Source of the DNA: Streptomyces sp. FIT100
GTDB lineage: Bacteria; Actinomycetota; Actinomycetes; Streptomycetales; Streptomycetaceae
Assembly: GCF_024584805.1 (NCBI RefSeq)
Contig: NZ_CP075715.1
Span: 5,634,526 to 5,698,525, forward strand
Length of the DNA: 64,000 nucleotides
Direction of reading: 5' to 3'
Below, piece by piece: positions 17,750 through 26,064 of the stretch. Under the pieces are notes generated by a model that worked only from the letters and a program-made list of their open reading frames with translations, ran no database searches and was not told where the DNA came from. Within the stretch, counting starts at the first letter, position 1, and each line of letters starts with the position of its first letter. The position numbers and the translations under genes are program-made.

Positions 17750-18346
17750 ATGTTCTCCATACCCCTGGGAGACGGCGCCGAACTGCAGAACCTCGAACCG
17801 TGGCAGAGCGAGGAGTTCCGCGCCCATGTCGAGCGTGCGCGCGAGTACGCCGGTCCGTGGGTGCCCTTCACGGTGACGGTCACCGACACCGGGACCGCCC
17901 GCACCTTCCTCCAGAACTACGCCGACAAGCAGGCCGCGGACACGGGCCGGCTCCACGGCATCCGGCTCGACGGCACCCTCGTCGGCGGCGTGCTCTTCCG
18001 GATCTTCGACACCCAGAACGAGTACTGCGAGGTCGGCGTCTGGCTGGAGCCCTCCGCGGCCGGCCGCGGACTCATCACCAAGGCCGTCACGCACCTCATC
18101 GACTGGGCGGTCGACGAGCGCGGCATGCACCGCGTCGAATGGCTCGCCTCCTCCGCCAACCACCGCTCCATCGGCGTCGCCAAGCGGCTCGGCTTCACCC
18201 TCGACGGCGTCCTGCGCGAGAGCTTCCCCTGGCAGGGCGTCCGCCACGACATGGAGGTCTGGTCCGTGCTCGCCCCCGAGTGGCGCGAACGGCGCGCGGC
18301 GGGGCGCGACGACCACAGGACGGCCCGGGCCGACGGCAGCAGCTGA
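17750..18346 (+). CDS. GNAT-family N-acetyltransferase (RimJ/RimL type)
   Basis: A 198-residue acetyl-CoA-dependent N-acetyltransferase. The sequence runs through the RimL-type core: GIRLDGTLVGGVLFRIF, EVGVWLEPSAAGRGLITKAV (the acetyl-CoA binding loop, a variant of Q/RxxGxG/A) and VEWLASSANHRSIGVAKRLGF near the end. Relatives acetylate ribosomal protein N-termini or small molecules; the substrate here cannot be read from sequence. AAGGAGCGGG before the ATG is a good ribosome site, and it lies 36 nt after the MMPL gene, so read-through from that gene is possible. Confidence 0.88.
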   Translation: MFSIPLGDGAELQNLEPWQSEEFRAHVERAREYAGPWVPFTVTVTDTGTARTFLQNYADKQAADTGRLHGIRLDGTLVGGVLFRIFDTQNEYCEVGVWLEPSAAGRGLITKAVTHLIDWAVDERGMHRVEWLASSANHRSIGVAKRLGFTLDGVLRESFPWQGVRHDMEVWSVLAPEWRERRAAGRDDHRTARADGSS

Positions 18347-18356
18347 CCCCTGAGGC

Positions 18357-18404
18357 GGGGCCTTAGGGCGGACCGGCGCCCCGGGACACCGCACCTAAGG
18401 CCCC
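18357..18404 (+). terminator. Long-loop hairpin after the GNAT gene
   Basis: GGGGCCTTAGG (18357-18367) and CCTAAGGCCCC (18394-18404) are perfect 11-bp arms 10 nt after the GNAT stop. The 26-nt loop is unusually long for a terminator. Confidence 0.5.
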
Positions 18405-18524
18405 CGGGCCGCGAAGATGCGGCACTCTCCCGATGCGGGTGCACCCCCTGGGAGACGAGAGTCGAGGCATCGCAGAACGCGAGGCTCACACGAGCCGCCG
18501 ACACCTCGCCCCAGGGAGAACCCC

Positions 18525-18707
18525 ATGTTCGCGTACGAACTCCACCAGGTGATGCAGGCCGAACTGATCCGCCGCGCGGACGCCGAGCGGCTGCTCCGCG
18601 AGGCGCGCCAGGCCCGCCGGGCCGCCCGGCTGTCCGCCCGCGGGTCCGCCGAGAACGATCCCGAAAGGCGGGTGAGTACCCGGAGCCGGTTCGCGCGTGC
18701 CGCCTGA
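18525..18707 (+). CDS. Small Arg-rich hypothetical protein
   Basis: A 60-residue basic protein (MFAYELHQVMQAELIRRADA start, then LLREARQARRAARLSARG). It is predicted to be largely helical with an amphipathic N-terminal part, and has no membrane segment. The ATG at 18525 has AGGGAGAA 5 nt upstream, which argues that it is real. It ends just before the LuxR-type regulator gene. No function can be assigned. Confidence 0.65.
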   Translation: MFAYELHQVMQAELIRRADAERLLREARQARRAARLSARGSAENDPERRVSTRSRFARAA

Positions 18708-18765
18708 CCGCGCGGCCATGACGACCGGTCCGATATCCGGTGCCGCTGCCTCGGACGGCTGTGCG

Positions 18766-21700
18766 ATGCTCAACGGCGTGGAGACCAGGTCTGTCAGCCC
18801 CGTGTTCGTCGGCCGCGCCGGCGAACTGACCGTGCTCGCCGATGCGCTCTCCCGCGCCACCGCGGGAGAGCCTCAGGCGTTTCTCGTCGCGGGCGAGGCC
18901 GGCGTGGGCAAGACCCGGCTCATCGAGGAGTTCCGCGACGAGGCGTGCGGCAAGGACGCCGTCGTCGCCCTGGGCGGTTGCGTGGAGATCGGGGCGGACG
19001 GGCTGCCCTTCGCCCCCTTCTCCACCGCCCTGCGCAGCCTGCGCCGATCGCTCCCGGACGAGTTCGCCGCGGCGGCGGCCGGGCGCGAGGAGGAGCTCGC
19101 CAGGCTGCTGCCCGATCTGGGCGGGGCGGCGCGCCGGCAGGACCGGCACGACGAAGAGGCCATGGCCCGGCTCTTCGAGCTCACCGTCCGCCTGCTCGAA
19201 CGCCTGGCGGCCGACCGCACGGTCGTCCTCGTGCTGGAGGATCTGCACTGGGCCGACGCCTCCACCCGCCATCTCCTCGCCTACCTCTTCCGCACCCTGC
19301 GCCGCGGTCGTCTCGTCGTCATCGCCACCTACCGCGCCGACGACATCCACCGCCGCCACCCGCTGCGGCCCCTCCTCGCCGAACTCGACCGGCTGCGCAC
19401 CGTCCAGCGCATCGAGCTGCCCCGCTTCAGCCGCGACGAGGTCGCCCGGCAGATGGCCGGCATCCTCGCCACCGAGCCCGCCCCCTCCCTCGTCGACGAC
19501 ATCTTCGAACGCTCCGACGGCAACGCCTTCTTCGTCGAGGAGCTCTCCGTCGCCTCCTACGAGGGCTGCTGCACCGGACTGACCGACTCCCTCCGCGACC
19601 TCCTGCTCGTCCGCGTCGAAGGGCTTCCCGAACACGCCCAGCGCGTCGCCCGGATCGTCGCCGAAGGCGGCTCCACCGTCGAATACCCGCTGCTGGCCGC
19701 CGTCGTGGGCCTCGGCGAGGACGAACTGATCGAAGCGCTCAGGGCCGCCGTGGGAGCCAACATCCTGCTCGCCACGCCCGACGGGGACGGCTACCGCTTC
19801 CGCCACTCGCTCGTGCGCGAAGCCGTCAGCGACGACCTGCTGCCCGGCGAGCGCTCCCGCCTCAACCGCCGCTACGCCGAGGCCCTGGAGGCCGGCCCCG
19901 GACTCGTCCCGGCCGACCAGCGCGCCGCGCGCCTCGCCAGCTACTGGTACCACGCCCACGCCGCGGCCAAGGCGCTCCCCGCCGTGCTCCACGCCTCCGT
20001 CGAGGCCCGCCGCCGGCACGCCTACTCCGAGCAACTCCGCCTGCTGGAACGGGCGATGGAGCTGTGGGACGACGTCCCCGAGGACGTGCGCGACGGACTC
20101 CGGCCCGTCGACTACGCCGAGGTCTACCCGCCCTGCGGCTGCGACCCGGCCACCACGCCGCTGCGGTACCTCGACCTCATGGCCGAGGCGGCCGTCGCCG
20201 GCCGGCTCTGCGCCGAGCGGGACCGCGCCCTGAAGATCATCAAACGGGCGCTGCGGCTGCTGGAGGACGAGAAGGATCCGCTGCGCTCCGCCTGGTTCTG
20301 GGTCCAGCGCTCCCGGCTGGTGCAGACCCAGGGCCGGGGCGACGGCTGGACGGAACTGGCCACCGCCCAGGACCTGGTCCGCGGGCTGCCGCCGTCCGAG
20401 GTGCACGCCGAGGTACTCGCCGGCGTCGCCGGCTGGTGCATGCTCCACGAGCCCGGCCCCGACGCCCTCGCCGCGGCGGAACGCGCCGTCGAGTACGCCC
20501 GCATGGTCGGCGCCCGTGAGATCGAGATGAACGCCCGCATCACCCTCGGCGGCCTGATGGTCGACGCGGGCGATGTCGAGGCCGGACTCGCCGAGATGTA
20601 CGAGGTCAGGGACCGCGTCCGCGAACTGGGCGTCGCCCCCGTGGTCGGCCGCAGCCATGTGAACCTCCCCTCCGCCCTGGAAGGCGTCGGCCGCTCCGCG
20701 GAAGCCGTGCACATCCTCGAAGAGGGCCTCGCCCTGTGCAGGAAGTACGGTCTGCTGGACTCCGAAGCCTGGGTCTGGGGCAACCTGTCCGAATCGCTCT
20801 ACGCTCTCGGGCGCTGGGACGAGGCCGCGGAGGCGGCGGGCCATGCCGAGCGCGTCGGGCACAGCGCCAAACCGCGCGGCGGCGGAGCCGCCCGGCTCGC
20901 GTATCTGGCGCTCGCCCGGGGCGACATGGACGAGGCGGCCCGCCGGCTCGCCGACGCCCATGACCACTACGGCAGCCACGATCCCATGCCGCAGCAGTCC
21001 CTCCCGCTGGCCCGCATCGCCATCGGCGTCGCCGCGGGCGAGGGACGCGTCCTGGACGCCCGCGGCGAACTGGAGCGGGCCCTCGGCACCGGGCTCCCGC
21101 CAGGTGTCCAGCGCTACGCCTGGCCGCTGCTGCTCGCCGCCGCGACCACCGAGGCCGATGCCCGCGGGCTGCCCACCGCCGATCCGGGCCGCGCCGAAGC
21201 GCTCGCCCGCATCCGCGGGGCCGCCAAGACGCTCGCCACCCCCGCGCCGGTCTGGACCGCCTACGAGCAGTGGCTGCGCGCCGAGCTGCTCCGCGCCGAC
21301 CGACGGGACACGCCGGAGGACTGGGCAGCGGTGATGGACGCCTTCGCCACGGTCGACCGCCCCTACGACGTGGCCCGTGTCCGCCATCGCACGGCCGAGT
21401 CGCTGCTGGCCGCCGGGGAGCGTGACCGAGCGGCCGAGCTGCTGCGCCCGGCCCACGCGACCGCCGAGCGCCTCGGCGCCCGTCCGCTCGCCGAAGCCGT
21501 CACCCAGCTCGCCCAGCGCGCCCGACTCAGGCTCACCGGCCCGGACCCCGCGGCCGCCCCGGCCGCCGTGCCCGCGCCCGCCGAGGAACTCGGGCTGACC
21601 CCTCGCGAACAGGACGTCCTGCGCCTGGTCGCGGCAGGCCGGACCAACCGCCAGATCGCCGAGGAGCTCTACATCTCACCCAAGACCGCGAGCGTGCATG

Positions 21701-21792
21701 TCTCCAACATCCTGGCCAAGCTGGGGGTCACCGGCCGAGGCGAAGCCGCCGCCCTCGCCCACCGTCTCCGGCTCTTCCCCGTGACGGCCTGA
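18766..21792 (+). CDS. LAL-type LuxR-family transcriptional regulator with AAA ATPase domain
   Basis: A large ATP-binding regulator of the LuxR family (MalT-like), about 1008 residues. The N-terminal ATPase has Walker A VAGEAGVGKTR (residues 42-51) and a Walker B-like VVLVLEDLHWAD near 155; the middle ~550 residues are helical TPR-like repeats (sensor/oligomerisation); the C-terminus is a LuxR helix-turn-helix (LTPREQDVLRLVAAGRTNRQ through SPKTASVHVSNILAKLGV, about residues 942-1000). Such proteins are usually activators, but the target is unknown; the neighbouring small gene and MMPL/GNAT genes are candidates. The start is uncertain: ATG at 18718, ATG at 18766 or GTG at 18778 are all possible and none has a strong ribosome site. 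Confidence 0.85.
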   Translation: MLNGVETRSVSPVFVGRAGELTVLADALSRATAGEPQAFLVAGEAGVGKTRLIEEFRDEACGKDAVVALGGCVEIGADGLPFAPFSTALRSLRRSLPDEFAAAAAGREEELARLLPDLGGAARRQDRHDEEAMARLFELTVRLLERLAADRTVVLVLEDLHWADASTRHLLAYLFRTLRRGRLVVIATYRADDIHRRHPLRPLLAELDRLRTVQRIELPRFSRDEVARQMAGILATEPAPSLVDDIFERSDGNAFFVEELSVASYEGCCTGLTDSLRDLLLVRVEGLPEHAQRVARIVAEGGSTVEYPLLAAVVGLGEDELIEALRAAVGANILLATPDGDGYRFRHSLVREAVSDDLLPGERSRLNRRYAEALEAGPGLVPADQRAARLASYWYHAHAAAKALPAVLHASVEARRRHAYSEQLRLLERAMELWDDVPEDVRDGLRPVDYAEVYPPCGCDPATTPLRYLDLMAEAAVAGRLCAERDRALKIIKRALRLLEDEKDPLRSAWFWVQRSRLVQTQGRGDGWTELATAQDLVRGLPPSEVHAEVLAGVAGWCMLHEPGPDALAAAERAVEYARMVGAREIEMNARITLGGLMVDAGDVEAGLAEMYEVRDRVRELGVAPVVGRSHVNLPSALEGVGRSAEAVHILEEGLALCRKYGLLDSEAWVWGNLSESLYALGRWDEAAEAAGHAERVGHSAKPRGGGAARLAYLALARGDMDEAARRLADAHDHYGSHDPMPQQSLPLARIAIGVAAGEGRVLDARGELERALGTGLPPGVQRYAWPLLLAAATTEADARGLPTADPGRAEALARIRGAAKTLATPAPVWTAYEQWLRAELLRADRRDTPEDWAAVMDAFATVDRPYDVARVRHRTAESLLAAGERDRAAELLRPAHATAERLGARPLAEAVTQLAQRARLRLTGPDPAAAPAAVPAPAEELGLTPREQDVLRLVAAGRTNRQIAEELYISPKTASVHVSNILAKLGVTGRGEAAALAHRLRLFPVTA

Positions 21793-21889
21793 GCCCATCA
21801 CGCGGCAGCCTCCACCTGCCGGCGGTCCCCGCCGCCCACCGGGGCGCCCGCCCGACGACGCCGGGGCCCCGCCGGCGTCGAGTCACGCC

Positions 21890-22196
21890 GCCTTGGCCCC
21901 TGGCCTCTCGGGATCAGCCCGGCCTCTCGGGACCAGCCCGGGTCTCCTGGCCAGTCCGGACCCTCGGGACCAGCCCGGCCTTTCCGGGCTTGCCGGGCCC
22001 TCCGGGCCAGCCCGGTCTCTCCCGACTCGCCTGGCTCTCCGGACCAGCCGGCCTTTCCGGGCCTGCCTGGCTTTCCGGGCCAGCCCGGCCTCTCCGGGCC
22101 AGCCCGGCTCTCAGGACCAGCCGGCCTCTCGGCACCAGCCCGGTTTCCGGGCCTGCCTGGCTCTCCGGACTCGCCTTGCTCTCCGGAGCAGCCCCC
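21890..22196. repeat. Degenerate ~20-24 bp repeats downstream of the LAL regulator
   Basis: Variants of GGCCTTTCCGGGCCAGCCCG and CTCTCCGGACCAGCC recur about 15 times over 300 nt, with diverged spacing. Together with 21793-21889 this makes a 410-nt gap without a believable gene. The composition gives spurious Gly-Pro-rich open frames on both strands. Confidence 0.75.
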
Positions 22197-22202
22197 CGCC
22201 TG

Positions 22203-22388
22203 TCAGACCCCCGGTGCCTCGGGCTCCGGGCGCCGGGTGCGTATGACGACCTTCCCGGACGCCAGGTCTATCTCGCCGTGGCCGGGATCGCCGTCGCCGA
22301 CGTCCACACGCGTGAGCTGAAGCCGGTTGCGCTCGTCCTCGGTGTGCTTGCGGCTGGGCGCGAAGAGGTCCTCGATCATGTTGAACAC
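22203..22388 (-). CDS. Small DUF6191-like protein
   Basis: A 61-residue protein beginning VFNMIEDLFAPSRKHTEDE and continuing with RLQLTRVDVGDGDPG and IDLASGKVVIR. This pattern matches a small actinobacterial family I know as DUF6191, of unknown function. The GTG at 22388 is preceded by GAGAGGTGGG. It starts 14 nt after the stop of the sugar-dehydrogenase gene on the same strand, so it is probably the second gene of that transcript. Confidence 0.75.
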   Translation of the reverse strand: MFNMIEDLFAPSRKHTEDERNRLQLTRVDVGDGDPGHGEIDLASGKVVIRTRRPEPEAPGV

Positions 22389-22402
22389 AAGCCGCCCACC
22401 TC

Positions 22403-23584
22403 TCACTGCACCTCCAGCCGGAGGATCTTGTCGTCCCCGGCCTCGGGCGTACCTCTGGTGTCCGTCTCGCTGGTGACCAGCCAGACGCCGCTGCCGCCGT
22501 CCGCCCCGCCGACCGGCAGGACCGTGCGGAGGCGGCCGTGATCTCCCTCGAGGAACGCCTGGGGCTCCGCGGAAGGTTCCCGGCCCGCCAGCGGGATCCG
22601 CCACAGGCGCTCGCCCCTCAGGCCCGCCATCCAGATCGAGCCCTTGGCGTAGGCGATCCCGCTCGGTGACGCCTCCGCGGTCCGCCACTGGGCCACCGGG
22701 TCCACGAAGCCGGAACCGCCGCCCGTGCCCTCCACCTCGGGCCAGCCGTAGTTCTTGCCCGGCTCGATGAGGTTCAGCTCGTCCCAGGTGTCCTGACCGA
22801 ACTCGGCGGCCCACAGCCGCTTCTCGGCGTCCCAGGCCAGGCCCTGCACATTGCGGTGGCCGTACGAATACACCACGGAGTCCGCCGAGGGGTTCCCGTG
22901 CGCCGGCCGGCCGTCCGGGGTCATCCTGAGGATCTTGCCGCCGAGCGACTCCTTGTCCTGGGCGAGCCCTCTGTCACCCGTCTCGCCCGTCCCCGCGTAG
23001 AGCATCCGGTCCGGGCCGAAGGCGATCCGGCCGCCGTTGTGGATGAAGCCCTTCGGGATGCCGCGCAGGATCGTGTCCGGAGCGCCGAGCTGCTGCCCGG
23101 CCGGCTTCCTCTCGTCGTACAGCATGCGGGCGATGCGGTTGTCCGACTCCGTCGTGAAGTACGCGTAGACAAGGCGGTCCGAGGCGAAGGACGGGGAGAC
23201 GGCCAGGCCCATCAGCCCGCCTTCGCCGGCCGGGGAGACGCCGGGGACGGAACCGATCTCCGTCTTCCTGCCGCTCGCGGTGTCGATGCGGGTGATCGTG
23301 CCCTCGTCCCGGGAGGACACCAGCAGATCGCCGTCCGGCAGGGCGGCCAGGCCCCACGGCGACTTCAGGTCCTCGGACAGCGTCGACGCCACCTTCACCG
23401 ACCCCTTGGCCGGCGGGGTCTCCTCCGCCGGCGGGCCGCCCGTGCCGGACGGCGAGACGGGGCTGGTCGGCGCCCCCTGGCGTCCGCCCGCCTGGTCCGC
23501 CGCCCCGTCGCCGCCGGACGAGCAACCGGATGCGAGCAGCAGGGCGGCGGCAGCCAGCACGGCCGTCACAGATGGTCGTTGCAC
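22403..23584 (-). CDS. PQQ-dependent sugar (sorbosone) dehydrogenase-like lipoprotein
   Basis: A 393-residue secreted lipoprotein with a lipobox near residue 20 (LLLASGC), followed by a Gly/Pro-rich linker and a six-bladed beta-propeller of the glucose/sorbosone dehydrogenase family: SPWGLAALPDGDLLVSSRDEG, GLMGLAVSPSF, IHNGGRIAFGPD and YSYGHRNVQGLAWD, with LWAAEFGQDTWDELNLI. The family oxidises sugars or aldoses with PQQ, but many actinobacterial members have unproven activity. The GTG at 23584 with AAGGGA upstream puts the signal peptide at the N-terminus. It leads a two-gene unit with the DUF6191-like protein. Confidence 0.85.
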   Translation of the reverse strand: MQRPSVTAVLAAAALLLASGCSSGGDGAADQAGGRQGAPTSPVSPSGTGGPPAEETPPAKGSVKVASTLSEDLKSPWGLAALPDGDLLVSSRDEGTITRIDTASGRKTEIGSVPGVSPAGEGGLMGLAVSPSFASDRLVYAYFTTESDNRIARMLYDERKPAGQQLGAPDTILRGIPKGFIHNGGRIAFGPDRMLYAGTGETGDRGLAQDKESLGGKILRMTPDGRPAHGNPSADSVVYSYGHRNVQGLAWDAEKRLWAAEFGQDTWDELNLIEPGKNYGWPEVEGTGGGSGFVDPVAQWRTAEASPSGIAYAKGSIWMAGLRGERLWRIPLAGREPSAEPQAFLEGDHGRLRTVLPVGGADGGSGVWLVTSETDTRGTPEAGDDKILRLEVQ

Positions 23585-23692
23585 GGGTCTGATCCCTTCG
23601 CCGGGTGAGCGGGCCACGTGAGCCGGATGAGCCCCACGTCCACTGTTCATACACCGCAGCCCCGCCCGAGGTTCCCGATCCCCGCGGACCGC

Positions 23693-24691
23693 TCAGTCCC
23701 AGGATCCCCTGGCCGGCGGCAGTCCCGCGAGCTCGGCGAGGTCCCGCGCGGTCAGCGCGAGCCCCGCGGCCGCCGCGTTCTCCACGGCCCAGCACTCCCG
23801 CTTGGCACCCGGCACCGGCACCACGTGCCGGCCCTGCGCCAGCACCCACGCCAGCGCCACCTGCGCCGGAGTCGCATCCGGACCATGCCGCTCCGCGACC
23901 CGCCGCAACCCCGCCACCAGCGGCTGGTTCGACGCCATCATCTCCGCCGTGAAGCGCGGATGCCGCGCCCGCAGATCGTCCGGCTCGAAGCCCTCGCCCG
24001 GCGTCAGCGTGCCCGTCAGAAAGCCGTTGCCGAGCGGCATCGCCGCCAGGAAGCCCACTCCGCGCGCCTCGCACCACGGCAGCAGCCGCGAGAGCGCCTC
24101 CGGCGACCACACCGACAGCTCCGCCTCCACCGCGCTCACCGGGAACACCTGCTGCACCCGGGCGAGTTGGCGGATCGTTCCCTCGTACAGCCCCGCGCCC
24201 GGTCTCCGCGAGGCTCGCGCCCCCACCGCGCAGAGCCCCAGCGCCCGGACCTTGCCCGCGGACACGAGCTCGGCCATCGCGCCCCAGGTCTCCTCCACCG
24301 GCACCTCCGGGTCCGCGCGGTGCAGCTGGTAGAGGTCGATCACATCGGTCCCGAGCCGCCGCAGCGACGCGTCGCAGGCCCGCCGCACGTATCCCGGCCG
24401 CCCGTTGGCGACGATGTGCTGATCGCCGACGAGCAGCCCGACCTTGGTCGAGACGAAGGCGTCGGCCCGCCGCTCCTTCAGTACGCGTCCGAGAAGCAGC
24501 TCGTTGGTGAACGGGCCGTACATGTCGGCCGTGTCGAGCAGACTCACACCGGCGTCGAGCGCCGCGTGCACCGTGCGCAGCGAGCGGTCACCACGCTGCT
24601 GCGAACTGGTGTACGCCCAGCTCATCGGCATACAGCCGAGGCCGATCGCGCCCACCCCGAGCGCCGCCGCACCGATTGTCCTGCGCTCCAC
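23693..24691 (-). CDS. Aldo/keto reductase
   Basis: A 332-residue NADPH-dependent oxidoreductase of the AKR superfamily (AKR13/Tas-like). The catalytic tetrad is present: Asp53 and Tyr58 (LLDTADMYG), Lys83 (STKVG) and His124 (IDLYQLHRAD). The C-terminal cofactor region contains VPVPGAKRE. It starts at GTG 24691 and diverges from the 2-hydroxyacid dehydrogenase gene across a 75-nt gap, so the two may share control. The physiological substrate is unknown. Confidence 0.92.
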   Translation of the reverse strand: MERRTIGAAALGVGAIGLGCMPMSWAYTSSQQRGDRSLRTVHAALDAGVSLLDTADMYGPFTNELLLGRVLKERRADAFVSTKVGLLVGDQHIVANGRPGYVRRACDASLRRLGTDVIDLYQLHRADPEVPVEETWGAMAELVSAGKVRALGLCAVGARASRRPGAGLYEGTIRQLARVQQVFPVSAVEAELSVWSPEALSRLLPWCEARGVGFLAAMPLGNGFLTGTLTPGEGFEPDDLRARHPRFTAEMMASNQPLVAGLRRVAERHGPDATPAQVALAWVLAQGRHVVPVPGAKRECWAVENAAAAGLALTARDLAELAGLPPARGSWD

Positions 24692-24753
24692 CTGCCCGTA
24701 CCCCTCCCTGTGCCGTCCCCAAAACTAACCTCTGCCTTCTGCCGCACTTCGCA

Positions 24754-24759
24754 TAGCCT
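24754..24759 (+). promoter_or_regulatory. -10-like hexamer of a probable leaderless gene
   Basis: TAGCCT ends 7 nt before the ATG at 24767, and no ribosome site precedes that ATG. A start of transcription at or next to the ATG is likely. Confidence 0.4.
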
Positions 24760-24766
24760 CCTGACC

Positions 24767-25720
24767 ATGACTGCTGCAGACGTATGGCTCCCCATCCCGG
24801 CCGACGAGATCGACGGGCTCCCCGAGCCCGCCGCGTCGGGGCTCAACTACCGCTTCTGGGACGGCGGCGACGACCTTCCGGCCGACCCCGCCGACTGCGC
24901 CTTCTACGTCGTGCCGTACATGAAGGGCACGGAGATCGCGGTACGCCCGCTGGCCGCCATGGCGTCGGTGCAGGTCGTCCAGACGCTCTCGGCCGGGATC
25001 GACCACGTGCAGCCCGGCCTCGGCTCGCTGCACCCCGGCGTACGCCTGTGCAACGCCCGGGGAGTCCACGAAGCCAGCACCGCCGAGCTCACCCTTGCCC
25101 TGATCCTCGCCTCGCTGCGCGGCATTCCCCGCTTCGTCGAGGGCCAGCGGCAGGAGGAGTGGCGCGCCGGCTTCTATCCGGCGCTCGCCGACAAGTCGGT
25201 CCTCATCGTCGGCTACGGCTCGATCGGCGCCGCGATCGAGGACCGGCTCACGCCCTTCGAGTGCGCGCGGGTGGCGCGCGTCGCGCGCTCGGCCCGCACC
25301 ACGGAGCGCGGTGAGGTGCATCAGCTCTCCCAACTCCCGGATCTGCTCCCCGAGGCGGACGTGGTCATCCTCTCCACCCCGCTCACCCCCGCCACCCACC
25401 ATCTGGCCAACGCCGGCTTCCTGGCGCGGATGAAGGACGGGGCGCTGCTGGTGAACGTCGCCCGCGGACCGGTCGTCGACACGAAGGCGCTGCTCGCGGA
25501 GGTGGAGAGCGGCCGCATCACCGCCGCGCTCGATGTCACCGACCCCGAGCCGCTGCCCGCCGGGCACCCCCTGTGGCACGCTCCCGGCGTGCTGATCAGC
25601 CCTCATGTCGGGGGCTCCACCTCGGCGTTCCTGCCCCGTGCCAAGCGGCTGCTCGCCGGGCAGCTCACCAGGTTCGCGGCGGGGGAGGCGTTGCGCAACG
25701 TGGTCCACACGACGGAGTAA
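24767..25720 (+). CDS. D-isomer-specific 2-hydroxyacid dehydrogenase
   Basis: A 317-residue NAD(P)-dependent dehydrogenase of the phosphoglycerate/formate dehydrogenase superfamily. The Rossmann motif is VLIVGYGSIGAAIEDRL; catalytic-site motifs are NVARGPVVDTKAL (Arg), DVTDPEPLPAGHPLW (Glu) and ISPHVGGST (His). It reduces or oxidises a 2-keto/2-hydroxy acid; the substrate cannot be read. The ATG at 24767 is chosen because upstream in-frame sequence is antisense to the aldo/keto reductase gene; a -10-like hexamer 7 nt before it suggests a leaderless transcript. Confidence 0.92.
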   Translation: MTAADVWLPIPADEIDGLPEPAASGLNYRFWDGGDDLPADPADCAFYVVPYMKGTEIAVRPLAAMASVQVVQTLSAGIDHVQPGLGSLHPGVRLCNARGVHEASTAELTLALILASLRGIPRFVEGQRQEEWRAGFYPALADKSVLIVGYGSIGAAIEDRLTPFECARVARVARSARTTERGEVHQLSQLPDLLPEADVVILSTPLTPATHHLANAGFLARMKDGALLVNVARGPVVDTKALLAEVESGRITAALDVTDPEPLPAGHPLWHAPGVLISPHVGGSTSAFLPRAKRLLAGQLTRFAAGEALRNVVHTTE

Positions 25721-26064
25721 TCGCCTCTTCGCGGTGGACGTCCGCCCCTTGTGCGCGGACACTCAGTGGAGTCGTCCGGATGCACGGCGTGCCTGCAATG
25801 CGCCCGTTGGTCACGGAGCGTAGAGAACCCCTGTCCCTGAGTGACGGGACTGGTGTATCGTCCCGAGTTGGGGGCTGCGTCGTACACGGGACGGCGCTGC
25901 GGCGCGACGAGACTTCGAGGGGGGCGACGGGCGATGCACGGCCAATGGACCAACGATCCGACGCGGCAGAGGTGCCGCCGACCAGTCCCGCGTGCTCCGA
26001 GGCGTGCCCTGAAGCGCCGTCTCCCGAGGAGGAGCCGGCTGAAAGCGCTGTCAGGGGAGGCGCG
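25721..26064. other. Gap upstream of the CdgC-like gene
   Basis: This 344-nt region contains a BldD-box-like element at 25811-25823 and a -10-like TATCGT at 25856-25861. If the alternative ATG at 25945 is the true start of the next gene, its last 120 nt are coding. No other gene is evident. Confidence 0.5.
25811..25823. promoter_or_regulatory. Candidate BldD box upstream of the CdgC-like gene
   Basis: TCACGGAGCGTAG fits the published palindromic BldD consensus (TNACNCWGNGTNA) at eight of ten fixed positions. BldD is a c-di-GMP-responsive repressor reported to control several diguanylate cyclase genes. The match is by eye only. Confidence 0.35.

Noticed and set aside
14798..18394. A very long minus-strand open frame across the MMPL and GNAT genes.
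   Set aside because: It is the shadow of well-supported plus-strand genes and has composition typical of antisense frames, with no domain.
21893..22246. Gly/Pro- or Ser/Pro-rich open frames, collagen-like on one strand, over the repeat field.
   Set aside because: They come from the repeat composition, have no ribosome site and run through diverged repeats without a conserved period.
23618..24766. In-frame open sequence upstream of the 2-hydroxyacid dehydrogenase start.
   Set aside because: It is antisense to the aldo/keto reductase gene, which has a complete catalytic tetrad. The family N-terminus begins at 24767.
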